Assembly: GCA_021371855.1 (NCBI GenBank)
Contig: JAJFVL010000049.1
Location: forward strand, 134,226 to 198,225
From: Bacteroidales bacterium
GTDB taxonomy: Bacteria > Bacteroidota > Bacteroidia > Bacteroidales > VadinHA17
Reading direction: 5' to 3'
DNA length: 64,000 nt
A program made the position numbers and the translations under genes. Positions 9,093 through 18,901 of this stretch are shown in pieces (the stretch's first letter is position 1; every line of letters begins with the position of its first letter). The notes below the pieces were generated by a model. The model was not told the DNA's origin and made no database searches. It saw nothing but the letters and a program-made list of their open reading frames with translations.

Positions 9093-10880
9093 ATGGACAA
9101 TATCCGTAATTTTTGCATTATAGCTCATATTGACCATGGCAAGAGCACGCTGGCCGACCGTTTACTGGAAAAGACCAATACAATTACCGAACGGGAGTAC
9201 CAGGCTCAGATTCTTGACAACATGGACCTTGAAAGGGAGAGAGGCATTACAATAAAGAGTCATGCAATTCAGATGGAATATTTCTATGACAGTAAAAAGT
9301 ATCTGCTGAATCTTATTGACACACCCGGGCATGTCGACTTTTCTTATGAGGTGTCGCGATCAATTGCTGCATGCGAAGGAGCTTTACTTGTAATTGATGC
9401 TTCCCAGGGAATACAGGCACAAACAATTTCAAACCTCTATATGGCTATTGACCATAATCTTGAAATCATTCCTGTACTGAATAAGATGGATATGGCAAGT
9501 GCCATGCCTGAAGAGGTTAAGGATCAGATTGTTGATCTTGTCGGATGCAAAAGGGAAGACATAATTGAAGCAAGCGGTAAAACAGGAATGGGAGTGGAAA
9601 GAATACTCCGTGATATTGTTAATCGTATTCCCCCGCCATCAGGTGATCCAGTGGCCCCTCTGCAGGCTCTGATATTCGATTCGATCTTCAATTCGTTCAG
9701 AGGTATTATCGCTTATTTTAAAATAGTTAGCGGGACGATAAATTCAGGCGATAAGGTCAAATTTGTAAGTACTGGACATGAATATAATGCTGAAGAGATC
9801 GGAGTTTTAAAGCTAAAAATGTCACCCCGCGATAAATTAAGTGTTGGCGATGTGGGGTATATTATCTCAGGAATAAAGAACTCTGCTGAAGTTAAGGTCG
9901 GCGATACTATTACCAAGGTAAAGAATCCTTGCGAAAAAGCAATTTCAGGATTTGAGGATGTTAAACCTATGGTGTTTGCAGGTCTCTATCCTGTAGATGC
10001 TGACGAATATGAAGATCTGAGAATTTCTATAGAAAAATTACAATTGAATGATGCATCCCTGACATTCATTCCCGAATCATCTGCAGCTCTGGGATTCGGG
10101 TTCAGGTGTGGTTTCCTGGGTTTACTTCATATGGAGATTATCCAGGAACGTCTCGACAGGGAGTTTGACATGGATGTGATTACTACGGTGCCCAACGTTT
10201 CTTATAAAGTATATACTACAAGAGGAGAGGAGATTGATGTTCATAATCCGTCGGGATTGCCTCCTGTTACCAATATTGACCGTATTGAGGAGCCCTATAT
10301 TGTTGCACAGGTAATAACCCTGTCGGAATATGTAGGATCAATAATGAAACTTTGTATTGATAAAAGAGGGGTACAGAAGGATCAGGTTTACCTTACACGC
10401 GACAGGGTTGAATTAACATTCGAGATGCCTCTGGCAGAAATTGTTTTTGATTTTTATGATAAGTTGAAAAGCATTTCAAAAGGATACGCATCCTTTGATT
10501 ATTATTACACTGCTTATCAAAGGGCTGATCTTGTAAGGCTCGATATCCTGCTGAACGGAGAAATGGTGGATGCCCTTTCAACTCTGATTCACAGAGGCCA
10601 TGCTGTAGATTTTGGACGTAAAATGTGTGTTAAACTGAAAGAGCTTATACCACGTCAACAGTTTGATATAGCAATACAAGCTGCTATCGGGGCCAAAATT
10701 ATTTCGCGCGAAACGGTAAAGGCAGTAAGGAAAGATGTGACAGCCAAATGTTACGGTGGTGATATTACCAGGAAGAGAAAACTGCTTGAAAAGCAGAAGA
10801 AAGGGAAAAAGCGGATGAGACAGGTCGGAAATGTTGAAGTTCCACAACAGGCATTCCTTGCAGTTCTGAAGCTTGACTGA
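9093..10880 (+). CDS. lepA: Elongation factor 4 (LepA), ribosome-associated translational GTPase
   Basis: EF4 back-translocates or remodels stalled ribosomes and is near-universal in bacteria. At 595 aa it is full length. G1 is seen as AHIDHGKST, the switch II region as DTPGHVDF, and G4 as NKMDMASA. The LepA-specific C-terminal domain ([19 protein letters not shown], then [11 protein letters not shown]) is complete. A short CCGG-stem hairpin at 10882-10893 followed by T-rich sequence may end the transcript. The convergent response-regulator gene ends 63 bp away. Confidence 0.97.
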   Translation: MDNIRNFCIIAHIDHGKSTLADRLLEKTNTITEREYQAQILDNMDLERERGITIKSHAIQMEYFYDSKKYLLNLIDTPGHVDFSYEVSRSIAACEGALLVIDASQGIQAQTISNLYMAIDHNLEIIPVLNKMDMASAMPEEVKDQIVDLVGCKREDIIEASGKTGMGVERILRDIVNRIPPPSGDPVAPLQALIFDSIFNSFRGIIAYFKIVSGTINSGDKVKFVSTGHEYNAEEIGVLKLKMSPRDKLSVGDVGYIISGIKNSAEVKVGDTITKVKNPCEKAISGFEDVKPMVFAGLYPVDADEYEDLRISIEKLQLNDASLTFIPESSAALGFGFRCGFLGLLHMEIIQERLDREFDMDVITTVPNVSYKVYTTRGEEIDVHNPSGLPPVTNIDRIEEPYIVAQVITLSEYVGSIMKLCIDKRGVQKDQVYLTRDRVELTFEMPLAEIVFDFYDKLKSISKGYASFDYYYTAYQRADLVRLDILLNGEMVDALSTLIHRGHAVDFGRKMCVKLKELIPRQQFDIAIQAAIGAKIISRETVKAVRKDVTAKCYGGDITRKRKLLEKQKKGKKRMRQVGNVEVPQQAFLAVLKLD

Positions 10881-10942
10881 GCCGGTTTGCCGGTTTAATC
10901 TTTTATATGTAGAGTTGTATTATTAAGGCCTGGACAACCTTT

Positions 10943-11629
10943 TCAGAAGATGAGTTTATATCCTTTTCCGTGAATATTTAATATTTTGACCGAAGGATCA
11001 TTCCCGAAATATTTTCTCAGGCGCGTAATATATACATCCATGCTCCTTGCATTAAAATAATTATCATCTATCCATATTGATTTTAATGCAAAATTTCTTT
11101 CAAGTGTTTTGTTCCCATACTGACATAGTAACTCAAGCAACTCAGATTCCTTCGTTGTAAGTTTTGTCTGCTGGTCATTGAAAATCAGTAATCTCTTTAA
11201 AGGATTGAAGGAATAACTGCCAATCTTATAGATTCCTTCTTGTTTATTTACAGAAGTGGTGACAGTTCTTCTGAGGATTGCCTCGATACGGTAAATCAGT
11301 TCTTCCATTGAAAATGGTTTCGTGATATAATCGTCAGCCCCCGATTGGAATCCTTCAATAATATTTTCTTTCTGATTTTTTGCAGTAAGAAAAATTATGG
11401 GCACATCCTGATTTGTTGCACGAATCTTTTTTGAAAGGGTGAGTCCGTCCATTTCGGGCATCATAATATCCAGAATGCAAAGAGCGAATGACTCTTTGTT
11501 GAATGCTTCAAGAGCCTCGACTCCGTTAATATAAAGGGAGGTATCATAGTTCTTGGCATCAAGGTAGTTTTTTAACAAAATACCCAGATTACTGTCATCT
11601 TCGGCAAGAAGAATCCTGATATTACTCAT
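10943..11629 (-). CDS. Response regulator, OmpR/PhoB family (RprY-like)
   Basis: The 228-aa protein has a receiver domain with the acidic pair at 11-12, phospho-acceptor Asp54 (CILDIMMPEMDG), Thr82 and Lys104 (ITKPF). A winged-helix DNA-binding domain follows, with TKESELLELLCQYGNKTLERN, the RSMDVYITRLRKYF recognition helix and NIHGKGYKL. Arrangement and size resemble RprY, partner of RprX in Bacteroides. It lies downstream of its kinase on the same strand with an 87-bp gap, so the two are probably cotranscribed with the kinase first. Confidence 0.9.
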   Translation of the reverse strand: MSNIRILLAEDDSNLGILLKNYLDAKNYDTSLYINGVEALEAFNKESFALCILDIMMPEMDGLTLSKKIRATNQDVPIIFLTAKNQKENIIEGFQSGADDYITKPFSMEELIYRIEAILRRTVTTSVNKQEGIYKIGSYSFNPLKRLLIFNDQQTKLTTKESELLELLCQYGNKTLERNFALKSIWIDDNYFNARSMDVYITRLRKYFGNDPSVKILNIHGKGYKLIF

Positions 11630-11716
11630 CGCTTTTAGTTTTATAAATGGTACAATGAACGCCGAATTTTAAAGTTGTGTGTTGAATATAATGTATGCAT
11701 CTGCAATCTATTTTAA

Positions 11717-13264
11717 TCAGTTTTGAGGAAGAAAAATAGTGAATTTTGTTCCTTTATTAATCTGGCTTTCGACTTTAATTGTCCCGTTATGCTCATAAAC
11801 AACCTTTTTGACATAGCTTAATCCAAGTCCAAATCCTTTAACATTATGAATATTTCCCATGGGTACGCGATAGAATTTGTCAAAAATTCTTGTAGAATTT
11901 TCTTTACCGATTCCGATACCTCTATCTTCAATTGTAATTGAAATACCTTTTTTAACATTTCGGGTTGAGATAGTCACATAAGGTTTGTTTTTGGAGTATT
12001 TAATTGCATTATCGATAAGATTTGATATTACATTAAGAAAATGAACTTCATCAACCATAGCAAGAGACAGGGAGGCATGAAAATCTGTTTCGATCAGGCC
12101 CTCCCGATTTCTGATCTGCAGGCTGAAATTTTCAATTGCTTTTTCTATAATGTCATGAACATCCAACTCAACCATTTTGAGTTTCATTTTCATTCTCTCA
12201 AATATAGCCATCTGAAGCACTTTCTCAACATGGAATTTGAGCCGTAAGCTTTCATCTGAAATGATTTTTGCAAGATTATCTATATTTTTATTCTTGTTGT
12301 CGATTGTCTTATCGGCTAGCATTTCAGAGGCCAGCGATATTGTGGCAATCGGAGTCTTAAGCTCGTGAGTCATATTATTAATGAAATCATTCCTTATTTC
12401 TGACATCTTTTTTTGTCGGAAGATCCCGATAAAAGTAACCGTGGAAAGGAAAAGGAGCATCAGTGCAAAAATCAAGGATAAAAAACCGAGATTTCCTATT
12501 TTTTTAAACTTGTAATGTTGTTCCTGGAGACAATATAATACAATCTGATTCTGGCTTGGGACAGGGTCATTTGGGAAAAGCTGAATGATAAATTTATTTA
12601 CCTCAGGATTATTTGTAAAACCAGGAGTTTTCCATATGTTTCCTAGTCGCCCCGACCTTATTGCAAATTCAAAATCGAGGTATATCCCTACATTATTAAG
12701 GGCTGTTCTGATTTGATGATTAAGATCTTCAGGATTGATCCTTTCCCTGATGTCAGGAGTGTTACGGAGAATTTTTTCCATAATGTTTTCAAGGGAAATC
12801 ACCTTATTGCTGAACCTTCCGTATACTTCCGAGTTCGTGATTTGGGATGATGGCTCAGAGGTTTCATCTCCTGAAAAGGGGGAAGTATCCTCTGCAGTGA
12901 TAAAAATTTTATGACCAGCACTGGTTATTGCTATAGGATTATCAGGATTATTAAGACCATACATATTAAGAAGCTCCAGATTGTGTTGGTATCCCTTAAG
13001 TTTTCTTGCCAGTGGAGAATTGGAGGGAACAATAGCTGTAACTGAATCGGTTGATGCAGGATCAATTTCATTAACTATATTTTTTATCAGTTCCTTTTCC
13101 TCAAGATCCAGAGCAACTGACTCAAGCGCTTTGTTTGCAAGGTAACGGAACTGCTGGTCGGTAATATTGATTGCATTCCGGATCCAATATAGTTGTATAA
13201 GGATGAGCCCTGAAATGGCCAGAAAAAAAAAGATGGCCAGTAATACAATAGTTTTACGCTTCAT
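11717..13264 (-). CDS. Sensor histidine kinase (RprX-like)
   Basis: The 515-aa inner-membrane kinase has one transmembrane helix near residues 6-26, a periplasmic sensor of about 230 residues with no recognisable named fold, and a second transmembrane helix near 260-282. The HisKA domain with phospho-acceptor His300 (NNMTHELKTPIATIS) follows directly with no HAMP domain. The ATPase domain shows N box NLIDNAIKYSKN, G1 DRGIGIG, F box FDKFYRVP and G2 GFGLGLSYV. All catalytic boxes are intact. It pairs with the response regulator just downstream. Confidence 0.9.
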   Translation of the reverse strand: MKRKTIVLLAIFFFLAISGLILIQLYWIRNAINITDQQFRYLANKALESVALDLEEKELIKNIVNEIDPASTDSVTAIVPSNSPLARKLKGYQHNLELLNMYGLNNPDNPIAITSAGHKIFITAEDTSPFSGDETSEPSSQITNSEVYGRFSNKVISLENIMEKILRNTPDIRERINPEDLNHQIRTALNNVGIYLDFEFAIRSGRLGNIWKTPGFTNNPEVNKFIIQLFPNDPVPSQNQIVLYCLQEQHYKFKKIGNLGFLSLIFALMLLFLSTVTFIGIFRQKKMSEIRNDFINNMTHELKTPIATISLASEMLADKTIDNKNKNIDNLAKIISDESLRLKFHVEKVLQMAIFERMKMKLKMVELDVHDIIEKAIENFSLQIRNREGLIETDFHASLSLAMVDEVHFLNVISNLIDNAIKYSKNKPYVTISTRNVKKGISITIEDRGIGIGKENSTRIFDKFYRVPMGNIHNVKGFGLGLSYVKKVVYEHNGTIKVESQINKGTKFTIFLPQN

Positions 13265-13457
13265 ACTGATACAAAAATACTTGTATATATTAACATTTCC
13301 AATCTTTAACTTTCATTAACAGTAGTTGTGATTCTGAGCAGGATTCAACAGGATAACCTGAAATTAAAAAAAGATAAAGAATTTTAACATTATATTAAAA
13401 TATTGTTAATATTCAACTATTTAAAGAAAAATATTTTTTTATTTCACAAAGTGTAAA

Positions 13458-13590
13458 TACCTTTGTAAAGGATTTGGCATGATATTTGAATCAAAGGATA
13501 TAGGGTTTTTTTCATAGATTAGGTTAGTTTTAGGGTTATTAAGGAAAAGAGGCTGCTTTTTTAAAGCAGCCTCTTCATTTTTATAATATC
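13458..13590 (+). ncRNA. Candidate small RNA in the gap upstream of the histidine kinase
   Basis: A plus-strand TACCTTTG box (13458-13465, exact TAnnTTTG) is followed about 80 nt later by a strong hairpin. Its stem is AAGAGGCTGC paired with GCAGCCTCTT (13547-13575), and the sequence after it reads TCATTTTT. No open frame of useful size lies between. A transcript of about 110-120 nt would result. The simpler reading is that the hairpin only ends the minus-strand genes that finish at 13655; it could serve both strands. Confidence 0.3.
13547..13586. terminator. Hairpin terminator, probably bidirectional
   Basis: An inverted repeat with a stem of 10 or more base pairs (GAGGCTGC/GCAGCCTC core) has T-rich flanks on both strands. 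On the minus strand it lies about 80 bp past the end of the acpP-to-membrane-protein gene string, the natural place for its terminator. The rest of the 390-bp gap (13265-13654) is AT-rich, without a supported gene. Confidence 0.65.
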
Positions 13591-13654
13591 ATATGAGAAT
13601 AATAAAAGAATGGATTGTCTGCTTAAAAAGCAGATTCATAACATGTCGTTAATA

Positions 13655-14149
13655 TCATTTAATAAGTTTTATGACCTTTATGATATCAGGATTTTTCTCT
13701 TTTGCTGCGTTATAAAGATGTTTTTTGATCCGGCTGGCTTTTTCCCTTTTAAGCCATGATAGATTAATAATAAAGGGAGCCCTGTTCTTAAACCGTATCA
13801 ATATCTTATTTTGTCTGTGCGACATGACAATCTCCTTAATATCGGCCCAGTTGAACGATCGTTCCTTTGGATATAAAATTCCATACCGGAACTCAATCCT
13901 GTCAGCATTGATTGAAAAAAACAGATTTTTTCTTTTAATTGTTGCGAAAGCAGCTATAATTGAAACAACCAGACAAATTGCATAGGGAGCTATAGCAAGA
14001 GTAGGCGAAATGCTCTTCTCTCCTAAAATGAAGTTTTGAAACAGTACGTACGAACCAGCAATAAAAAATATCCCGGCAAATATCCATAAAAGGATATTTC
14101 TTCCTTTTGAAGAATCCTCTTCCGATAAATTGTAATATAAATCTTCCAT
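13655..14149 (-). CDS. Two-helix membrane protein with PH-like C-terminal domain
   Basis: The 164-aa protein has two predicted transmembrane helices (residues about 20-42 and 48-70) followed by a soluble basic domain. The stretch FFSINADRIEFRYGILYPKERSFNWADIKEI resembles the beta-rich PH-like domains of the bPH group, often seen in small bacterial membrane proteins. No enzyme motif is present. Its start is 2 bp after the stop of the IPExxxVDY gene, so the two are translationally linked at the end of the acpP-fabF-rnc string. Function unknown. Confidence 0.65.
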   Translation of the reverse strand: MEDLYYNLSEEDSSKGRNILLWIFAGIFFIAGSYVLFQNFILGEKSISPTLAIAPYAICLVVSIIAAFATIKRKNLFFSINADRIEFRYGILYPKERSFNWADIKEIVMSHRQNKILIRFKNRAPFIINLSWLKREKASRIKKHLYNAAKEKNPDIIKVIKLIK

Positions 14150-14151
14150 AG

Positions 14152-14592
14152 CTATTGGATTAAGTACTTTAAATTCTTATCCTTAAGATTATTAGTGTCC
14201 ACATTGAATACTGCACTTACTGATTCGATCTCTCTCAGGCCTGAGGTAATACTTTCAACATTATTTTCATTTTCGGGATTTTGTACCTTAAAAATGTAAT
14301 CAACATTTTTAAGTTTTTTCAGGAGGAATGCTTTACCGGAACGGTTTGAGGTTAAGCTGAACAAAATATCCGGAGCCATAGTTACATCAGCGAATCTGCT
14401 GAATGTCAGTTCAGATCCGTTATCTTCAGTGATTTTCACAGGAAGGACGTTCTTAAGTGAAATCCTGAATTTTTTATTTATTGAAAGTGAAAGTTTGTAA
14501 TCGGGTTCAGCCGATACAATTCCAAAAAAGATAAACTCATCTTCGTGGCTAACACTGAGTTGTAACCGTGTGATTTTTCGCAAACTCTTCAT
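14152..14592 (-). CDS. IPExxxVDY-family protein
   Basis: This 146-aa cytoplasmic protein belongs to a small Bacteroidota-only family named after a conserved motif, seen here as LLKKLKNVDYIFKV near residues 90-103. Only the VDY part is well kept; the IPE part is not obvious. Family members habitually sit beside rnc, as here. No molecular function is known. The gene follows rnc by 51 bp on the same strand and precedes the membrane protein by 2 bp. Confidence 0.75.
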   Translation of the reverse strand: MKSLRKITRLQLSVSHEDEFIFFGIVSAEPDYKLSLSINKKFRISLKNVLPVKITEDNGSELTFSRFADVTMAPDILFSLTSNRSGKAFLLKKLKNVDYIFKVQNPENENNVESITSGLREIESVSAVFNVDTNNLKDKNLKYLIQ

Positions 14593-14643
14593 CTTCCTTC
14601 ACCTTTCCAAGTAAAGTTAGATAAAAAGAGAGAATAAAACGAA

Positions 14644-15381
14644 TTAATTACAATTATCTCTCAAACTTTTCCATGCCTGGCTTGAAGCTTCCTGTTCAGC
14701 CTCTTTCTTTGAGGATCCCTGGCCTACTCCAAATTCTTTCTTATCAATGATCAGGGTAGTGGAGAAAATGGATTTTTTCTGATCGAAATCATATTCTTCG
14801 TTATACTTGAATATAAGATTTGACTTATGTTTTTGCACCCATTCAAAAACAAGACTTTTATAATCAGTGTCAGTACTGACAATTTGATTCAGATCGAGGT
14901 ATTTACTGAATACACTTTTAATAAAGAGTTTTTTTGTTTTCTTAAATCCTTTGTCAAGAAAGACCGAACCGATAAGGGCCTCGAGTGCATCACCGTACAG
15001 ATTCTTAGTGGGACGTACCGAACTGACATTGCTGACGAGGATTTTATTTATTCCCATTGATACGGCAAGCTGGTTAAGTACCTCCCTGTTTACGATTCGT
15101 GACCGGATTTTTGTCATGAAGCCTTCACTGGCATCAGGGAATTTTTCGAAGAGATAATCTGAAAGGATTGCTTCAAGGACAGCATCTCCGAGATATTCAA
15201 GCCGTTCATTGTTAACCTTTTTGCCATTGGGAAGGGTTAATGTTGCTGACCGGTGGATAAAAGCTATTTCGTAAAGTTTAAGATTTCCCGGTCTGAAACC
15301 CAACATCTTTTTTAAACGCGAACCAAATTCCCGTTTATCAAGAACATATGTACCATTTATTCTTTTCCGGAAGAATGACAC
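14644..15381 (-). CDS. rnc: Ribonuclease III
   Basis: RNase III cleaves double-stranded RNA in rRNA maturation and antisense regulation. The 245-aa protein has the catalytic signature ERLEYLGDAVLEAILSDYLF, the second acidic cluster GDALEALIGSVFLDKGF, and a C-terminal double-stranded-RNA-binding domain ending GSSKKEAEQEASSQAW. The start codon is GTG, overlapping the fabF TAG stop by one base (TAGTG). This points to coupled translation and decides the start. Confidence 0.95.
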   Translation of the reverse strand: MSFFRKRINGTYVLDKREFGSRLKKMLGFRPGNLKLYEIAFIHRSATLTLPNGKKVNNERLEYLGDAVLEAILSDYLFEKFPDASEGFMTKIRSRIVNREVLNQLAVSMGINKILVSNVSSVRPTKNLYGDALEALIGSVFLDKGFKKTKKLFIKSVFSKYLDLNQIVSTDTDYKSLVFEWVQKHKSNLIFKYNEEYDFDQKKSIFSTTLIIDKKEFGVGQGSSKKEAEQEASSQAWKSLRDNCN

Positions 15382-16628
15382 TAAATCTCCGCTTTTTTAA
15401 TGAGTACCGACGCATTATGGCCGCCAAATCCAAAGGTATTGCTGATCGCAAAATTTACTTTTCTGTTTTGGGCCTTGTTGAGCGTCAGGTTCAGCTTTTG
15501 ATCAATAACCGGATCGGGAACTTTGAAATTAATGGTAGGAGGAACGATATCATGAATAACAGACATAATGCATGCAATTGCTTCAATGGCACCTGTAGCT
15601 CCCAGAAGGTGACCCGTCATTGATTTGGTCGAACTGATATTAAGTTTATATGCATGTTCTCCAAAGACATTTAATACAGCTTTAAGTTCTGCAGTGTCAC
15701 CGATAATAGTTGCTGTTCCATGCACATTTATGTAATCGACATCTTCAGGTTTTATGCCAGCCTCTTTAATACAAAGATTCATTACATTACTTGCGCCAAG
15801 GCCTTCCGGATGTGGAGCAGTAAGATGATAAGCATCGGCCGTAAGTCCGGTTCCGGCTATTTCGGCATAAATCCTGGCTCCCCTGGCTTTGGCATGTTCA
15901 AATTCTTCAACAATAAGGGCCCCTGCACCTTCACCTAGAACAAATCCATCACGGGTCAGATCAAAAGGACGGGATGCAGTCTGAAATTCATCATTATTGG
16001 TAGAAAGCGCCTGCATTGAGTTAAATCCTCCAATTCCTGGCTCGTTGATAGCAGCTTCAGAACCTCCGGTGACAAATACATCAGCTTTTCCCAACCGGAT
16101 ATAATTTACTGCATCAATAATTGAATTTGTGGAAGAGGCACATGCGGAAACAGTTGCAAAATTAGGGCCTCTGAAACCGTATTTTATTGATATTGATCCG
16201 GCCGCAATGTCACCAATCATTTTTGGGATAAAGAAGGGGCTAAAGCGAGGCGAACCATCACCAAGAACATATCCTTTGATGGCTTGATGAAAGGTTTCAA
16301 TTCCGCCTACACCTGAAGCCCAAATAACTCCAACCCTGTCCTTGTCAACAGTGTCAAGGTTCAAACCTGAATCAACTATTGCTTCTTCAGAAGCAATAAG
16401 TGCGTACTGTGAATATAAATCAAGTTTGTTTGCCTCTTTCCTGTCAAAATACTTTGCAGAGTCGTAGTTTTTTAATTCACAGGCAAATTTGGTTTTAAAT
16501 TTTTCAGTATTAAAATGGGTAATCATGGCGGAGCCACTTACCCCATTTTTTAATCCTTCCCAATATTCGTGCAAATTATTGCCTAAAGGAGTCAGTGCTC
16601 CAAGGCCTGTTACTACAACTCTTTTCAT
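15381..16628 (-). CDS. fabF: 3-oxoacyl-ACP synthase II
   Basis: FabF condenses malonyl-ACP with acyl-ACP during chain elongation of type II fatty-acid synthesis in the cytosol. The 415-aa protein carries the Cys-His-His triad: Cys in TVSACASSTN, His in NVHGTATI and His in KSMTGHLLGATGA. The C-terminal FGFGGHNASVLI is also typical. It follows acpP by 23 bp and leads directly into rnc, the common acpP-fabF-rnc order. Confidence 0.97.
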   Translation of the reverse strand: MKRVVVTGLGALTPLGNNLHEYWEGLKNGVSGSAMITHFNTEKFKTKFACELKNYDSAKYFDRKEANKLDLYSQYALIASEEAIVDSGLNLDTVDKDRVGVIWASGVGGIETFHQAIKGYVLGDGSPRFSPFFIPKMIGDIAAGSISIKYGFRGPNFATVSACASSTNSIIDAVNYIRLGKADVFVTGGSEAAINEPGIGGFNSMQALSTNNDEFQTASRPFDLTRDGFVLGEGAGALIVEEFEHAKARGARIYAEIAGTGLTADAYHLTAPHPEGLGASNVMNLCIKEAGIKPEDVDYINVHGTATIIGDTAELKAVLNVFGEHAYKLNISSTKSMTGHLLGATGAIEAIACIMSVIHDIVPPTINFKVPDPVIDQKLNLTLNKAQNRKVNFAISNTFGFGGHNASVLIKKAEI

Positions 16629-16651
16629 AAATAATTTTTTACAAATGCAAA

Positions 16652-16888
16652 CTATTTCGCATTTTCCTCAATGTACTTGATTGCATCACCAACAGTACCA
16701 ATGGTTTCTGCCTGATCGTCTGGAATTCCGATATTGAATTCCTTTTCAAACTCCATGATTAACTCAACAGTGTCAAGAGAGTCTGCACCCAAATCATTTG
16801 TAAAACTGGCTTCCGGAGTTACTTCTGATTCGTCTACTCCAAGTTTATCAACTATAATTTCTTTTACTCTTGTGGCAATGTCCGACAT
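16652..16888 (-). CDS. acpP: Acyl carrier protein
   Basis: The 78-aa acidic protein carries growing acyl chains on a phosphopantetheine arm. The attachment site is Ser37 in [16 protein letters not shown], the family signature. It is the first gene of the acpP-fabF-rnc string and is divergent from purN across a 182-bp gap. Confidence 0.97.
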   Translation of the reverse strand: MSDIATRVKEIIVDKLGVDESEVTPEASFTNDLGADSLDTVELIMEFEKEFNIGIPDDQAETIGTVGDAIKYIEENAK

Positions 16889-17070
16889 AATAATAAATTT
16901 TAATTAATATTAATTTTTGAACCATGCAAAGAAATATATTTGTACTATATTTTTCAAGAGATTTGATGTTTTTTTATTTATGCTACAGTTTAACGTGTTG
17001 ATAATTAGAAAAATAATCTTATTTTAAGAAGCTATTTAAAATAATTGACAAAAACACTAATTATCATATA

Positions 17071-17682
17071 ATGAGGAATATAGCTATTTTAGCATCTGGT
17101 TCGGGGACCAATGCGGAAAACATAATTAAATACTTTTCGAACGCAAAAACTGCAAATGTTAGTCTTGTAATGTCAAATAAGCGTCAGGCAATGGTTCTTA
17201 AAAGGGCTGAAGCGCATGGTATAAGAACGGTTTTTTTCGAACGCAATGAATTTTATGTTACCGGAAAAGTCCTTCGTTATCTCGACTTATATAAGATCGA
17301 TTTTATTGTTCTGGCAGGCTTTTTATGGCTTGTACCTGAAAATATACTAAAGAAATATACTGGAAGGATCATTAATATTCATCCTGCACTCTTACCTTCT
17401 TATGGCGGAAAAGGAATGTATGGTGACGTTGTTCACAAAGCTGTAATTGACAATCATGAAACAGAATCAGGGATTACCATTCATTATGTGAATAAATTTT
17501 ATGACAGCGGAGATATAATTTTTCAGGTACGTTGTAAGGTTGATCCTTCTGACACACCAGATTCACTTGCACAGAAGGTCCATGCCCTTGAGTATGCTCA
17601 TTATCCAAAAGTTATTGAAGACCTTGTGGTAAAACTACCGGATTTTTCAATCAATGGTCCCGAGGAGACTAAGAACAATTAA
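17071..17682 (+). CDS. purN: Phosphoribosylglycinamide formyltransferase
   Basis: PurN transfers a formyl group from 10-formyl-tetrahydrofolate to GAR in purine synthesis. The 203-aa protein begins with LASGSGTNAENI, and the catalytic region is intact: NIHPALLPSYGGKGMYG with the catalytic Asn-His, then SGITIHYVNKFYDSGDIIFQ containing the catalytic Asp. A plus-strand TATATTTG box at 16935-16942 is a possible promoter. The 3' end overlaps the convergent M23 peptidase gene by 36 bp. Confidence 0.95.
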   Translation: MRNIAILASGSGTNAENIIKYFSNAKTANVSLVMSNKRQAMVLKRAEAHGIRTVFFERNEFYVTGKVLRYLDLYKIDFIVLAGFLWLVPENILKKYTGRIINIHPALLPSYGGKGMYGDVVHKAVIDNHETESGITIHYVNKFYDSGDIIFQVRCKVDPSDTPDSLAQKVHALEYAHYPKVIEDLVVKLPDFSINGPEETKNN

Positions 17683-18891
17683 TTTGTTTATCTCAAACTT
17701 AGCTTTATTTTCTTCTGAAACAGGTTCGACCGGAGGCGCCTCAACCTTAAGAGGATCGACTGGTGATCCGTTCCTGTAAAACCTGAAATCGAGGTGTGGA
17801 CCCGTTGATAATCCGCTGCTTCCGACATAACCTACTATGTCACCCTGTTTAACCAAAGCACCTGCCTTTATGCCATCTCCGAACCGGCTCAGGTGCATAT
17901 ATGATGTTGCGTAAACGCTGTTATGCTGTATCCTGACAATTCTGCCTGATCCGTTTTCTGTGCCTGCCCTTGTGACCCTGCCATCGCCAATAGACATAAC
18001 AGGTGTCCCTGTCGGGGCAGCATAGTCAACTCCAAAATGGGGTCTGCGTATTCTCAGTATAGGATGCATCCTGCTTGCCGAGAAACGTGAACTTATTCTT
18101 GAAAACTTCAGAGGAGCTTTCAGAAAAGCTTTCCTGAGGCTTTTCCCTTCAACATCAAAATATGACTCAGTGCTATCCTGAATAAATGGTATTGCAGTAA
18201 TTGAAGACCCTTCACTGTTAAATTGAGCTCCATATACCCTGGCAGTACCTAACGACTTATCGTCGATGAACAGTTCTTCATAAATGACTTTAAAGTTATC
18301 TCCTTTCTGCAGACCGAAGAAATCAACGGTCCATGAAAAAATTTCAGATAAATCAAAAACCAATGAAGGGGGTAGCCCTCCTGAAATCATGGCATCCCAG
18401 AGTGAGGTTTCAATTGTTGACGAAGCATACTTAACTTCCCTTTTAATTTCCTTTTTAAAAGGTGTTATATTTAATGAATCATTGAAACTGAATATGTAGC
18501 ACGATGTAGGATCATGTTCATATACAAGGTACCTTGCCCTGGCAATACTGTCTTTTTCGCAGAAGAGAATATATTTATTGCCTGACCTGACTTTTCTTAC
18601 ATCAAAAACAGTTGCAGAATTTTTTATTGCCTGATCGATTTCCTGCATACTGACACCATGACTGACAAGAATATCCGACAGGAATCCGTTTGGCTTTATA
18701 TAGCCTGGAATCAGATCAAAAGAATCGGAAGGGATCCCGTATATAAATGTGGAATCGTTATGTTTTTGATTGGCAGGTGTTTCTGATTTGATCCGAACAA
18801 TTTCAGAATTTTTCTTCTCCCTGTTATTGCAGGAAACCAGAACAGCTAAAAACGCAATCAGGATTATGGATTTTCTTGGAAAAGTCATCAA
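17647..18891 (-). CDS. M23-family peptidase lipoprotein (LytM-like)
   Basis: The 414-aa protein has a lipobox ending at Cys21 (LAVLVSC), a LysM/OapA-like N-terminal region, and a C-terminal LytM domain (about residues 285-385). The first metal motif is intact (HFGVD), as is MHLSRFG. The last motif reads GPHLDFRF: HxD where classical M23 enzymes have HxH, so one Zn ligand is replaced by Asp. This variant may still bind metal, or act as an amidase activator like NlpD. It is an envelope protein acting on peptidoglycan. It starts 10 bp past the leuS stop on the same strand. Confidence 0.85.
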   Translation of the reverse strand: MMTFPRKSIILIAFLAVLVSCNNREKKNSEIVRIKSETPANQKHNDSTFIYGIPSDSFDLIPGYIKPNGFLSDILVSHGVSMQEIDQAIKNSATVFDVRKVRSGNKYILFCEKDSIARARYLVYEHDPTSCYIFSFNDSLNITPFKKEIKREVKYASSTIETSLWDAMISGGLPPSLVFDLSEIFSWTVDFFGLQKGDNFKVIYEELFIDDKSLGTARVYGAQFNSEGSSITAIPFIQDSTESYFDVEGKSLRKAFLKAPLKFSRISSRFSASRMHPILRIRRPHFGVDYAAPTGTPVMSIGDGRVTRAGTENGSGRIVRIQHNSVYATSYMHLSRFGDGIKAGALVKQGDIVGYVGSSGLSTGPHLDFRFYRNGSPVDPLKVEAPPVEPVSEENKAKFEINKLIVLSLLGTID

Positions 18892-18901
18892 CTCCTGCAG
18901 A

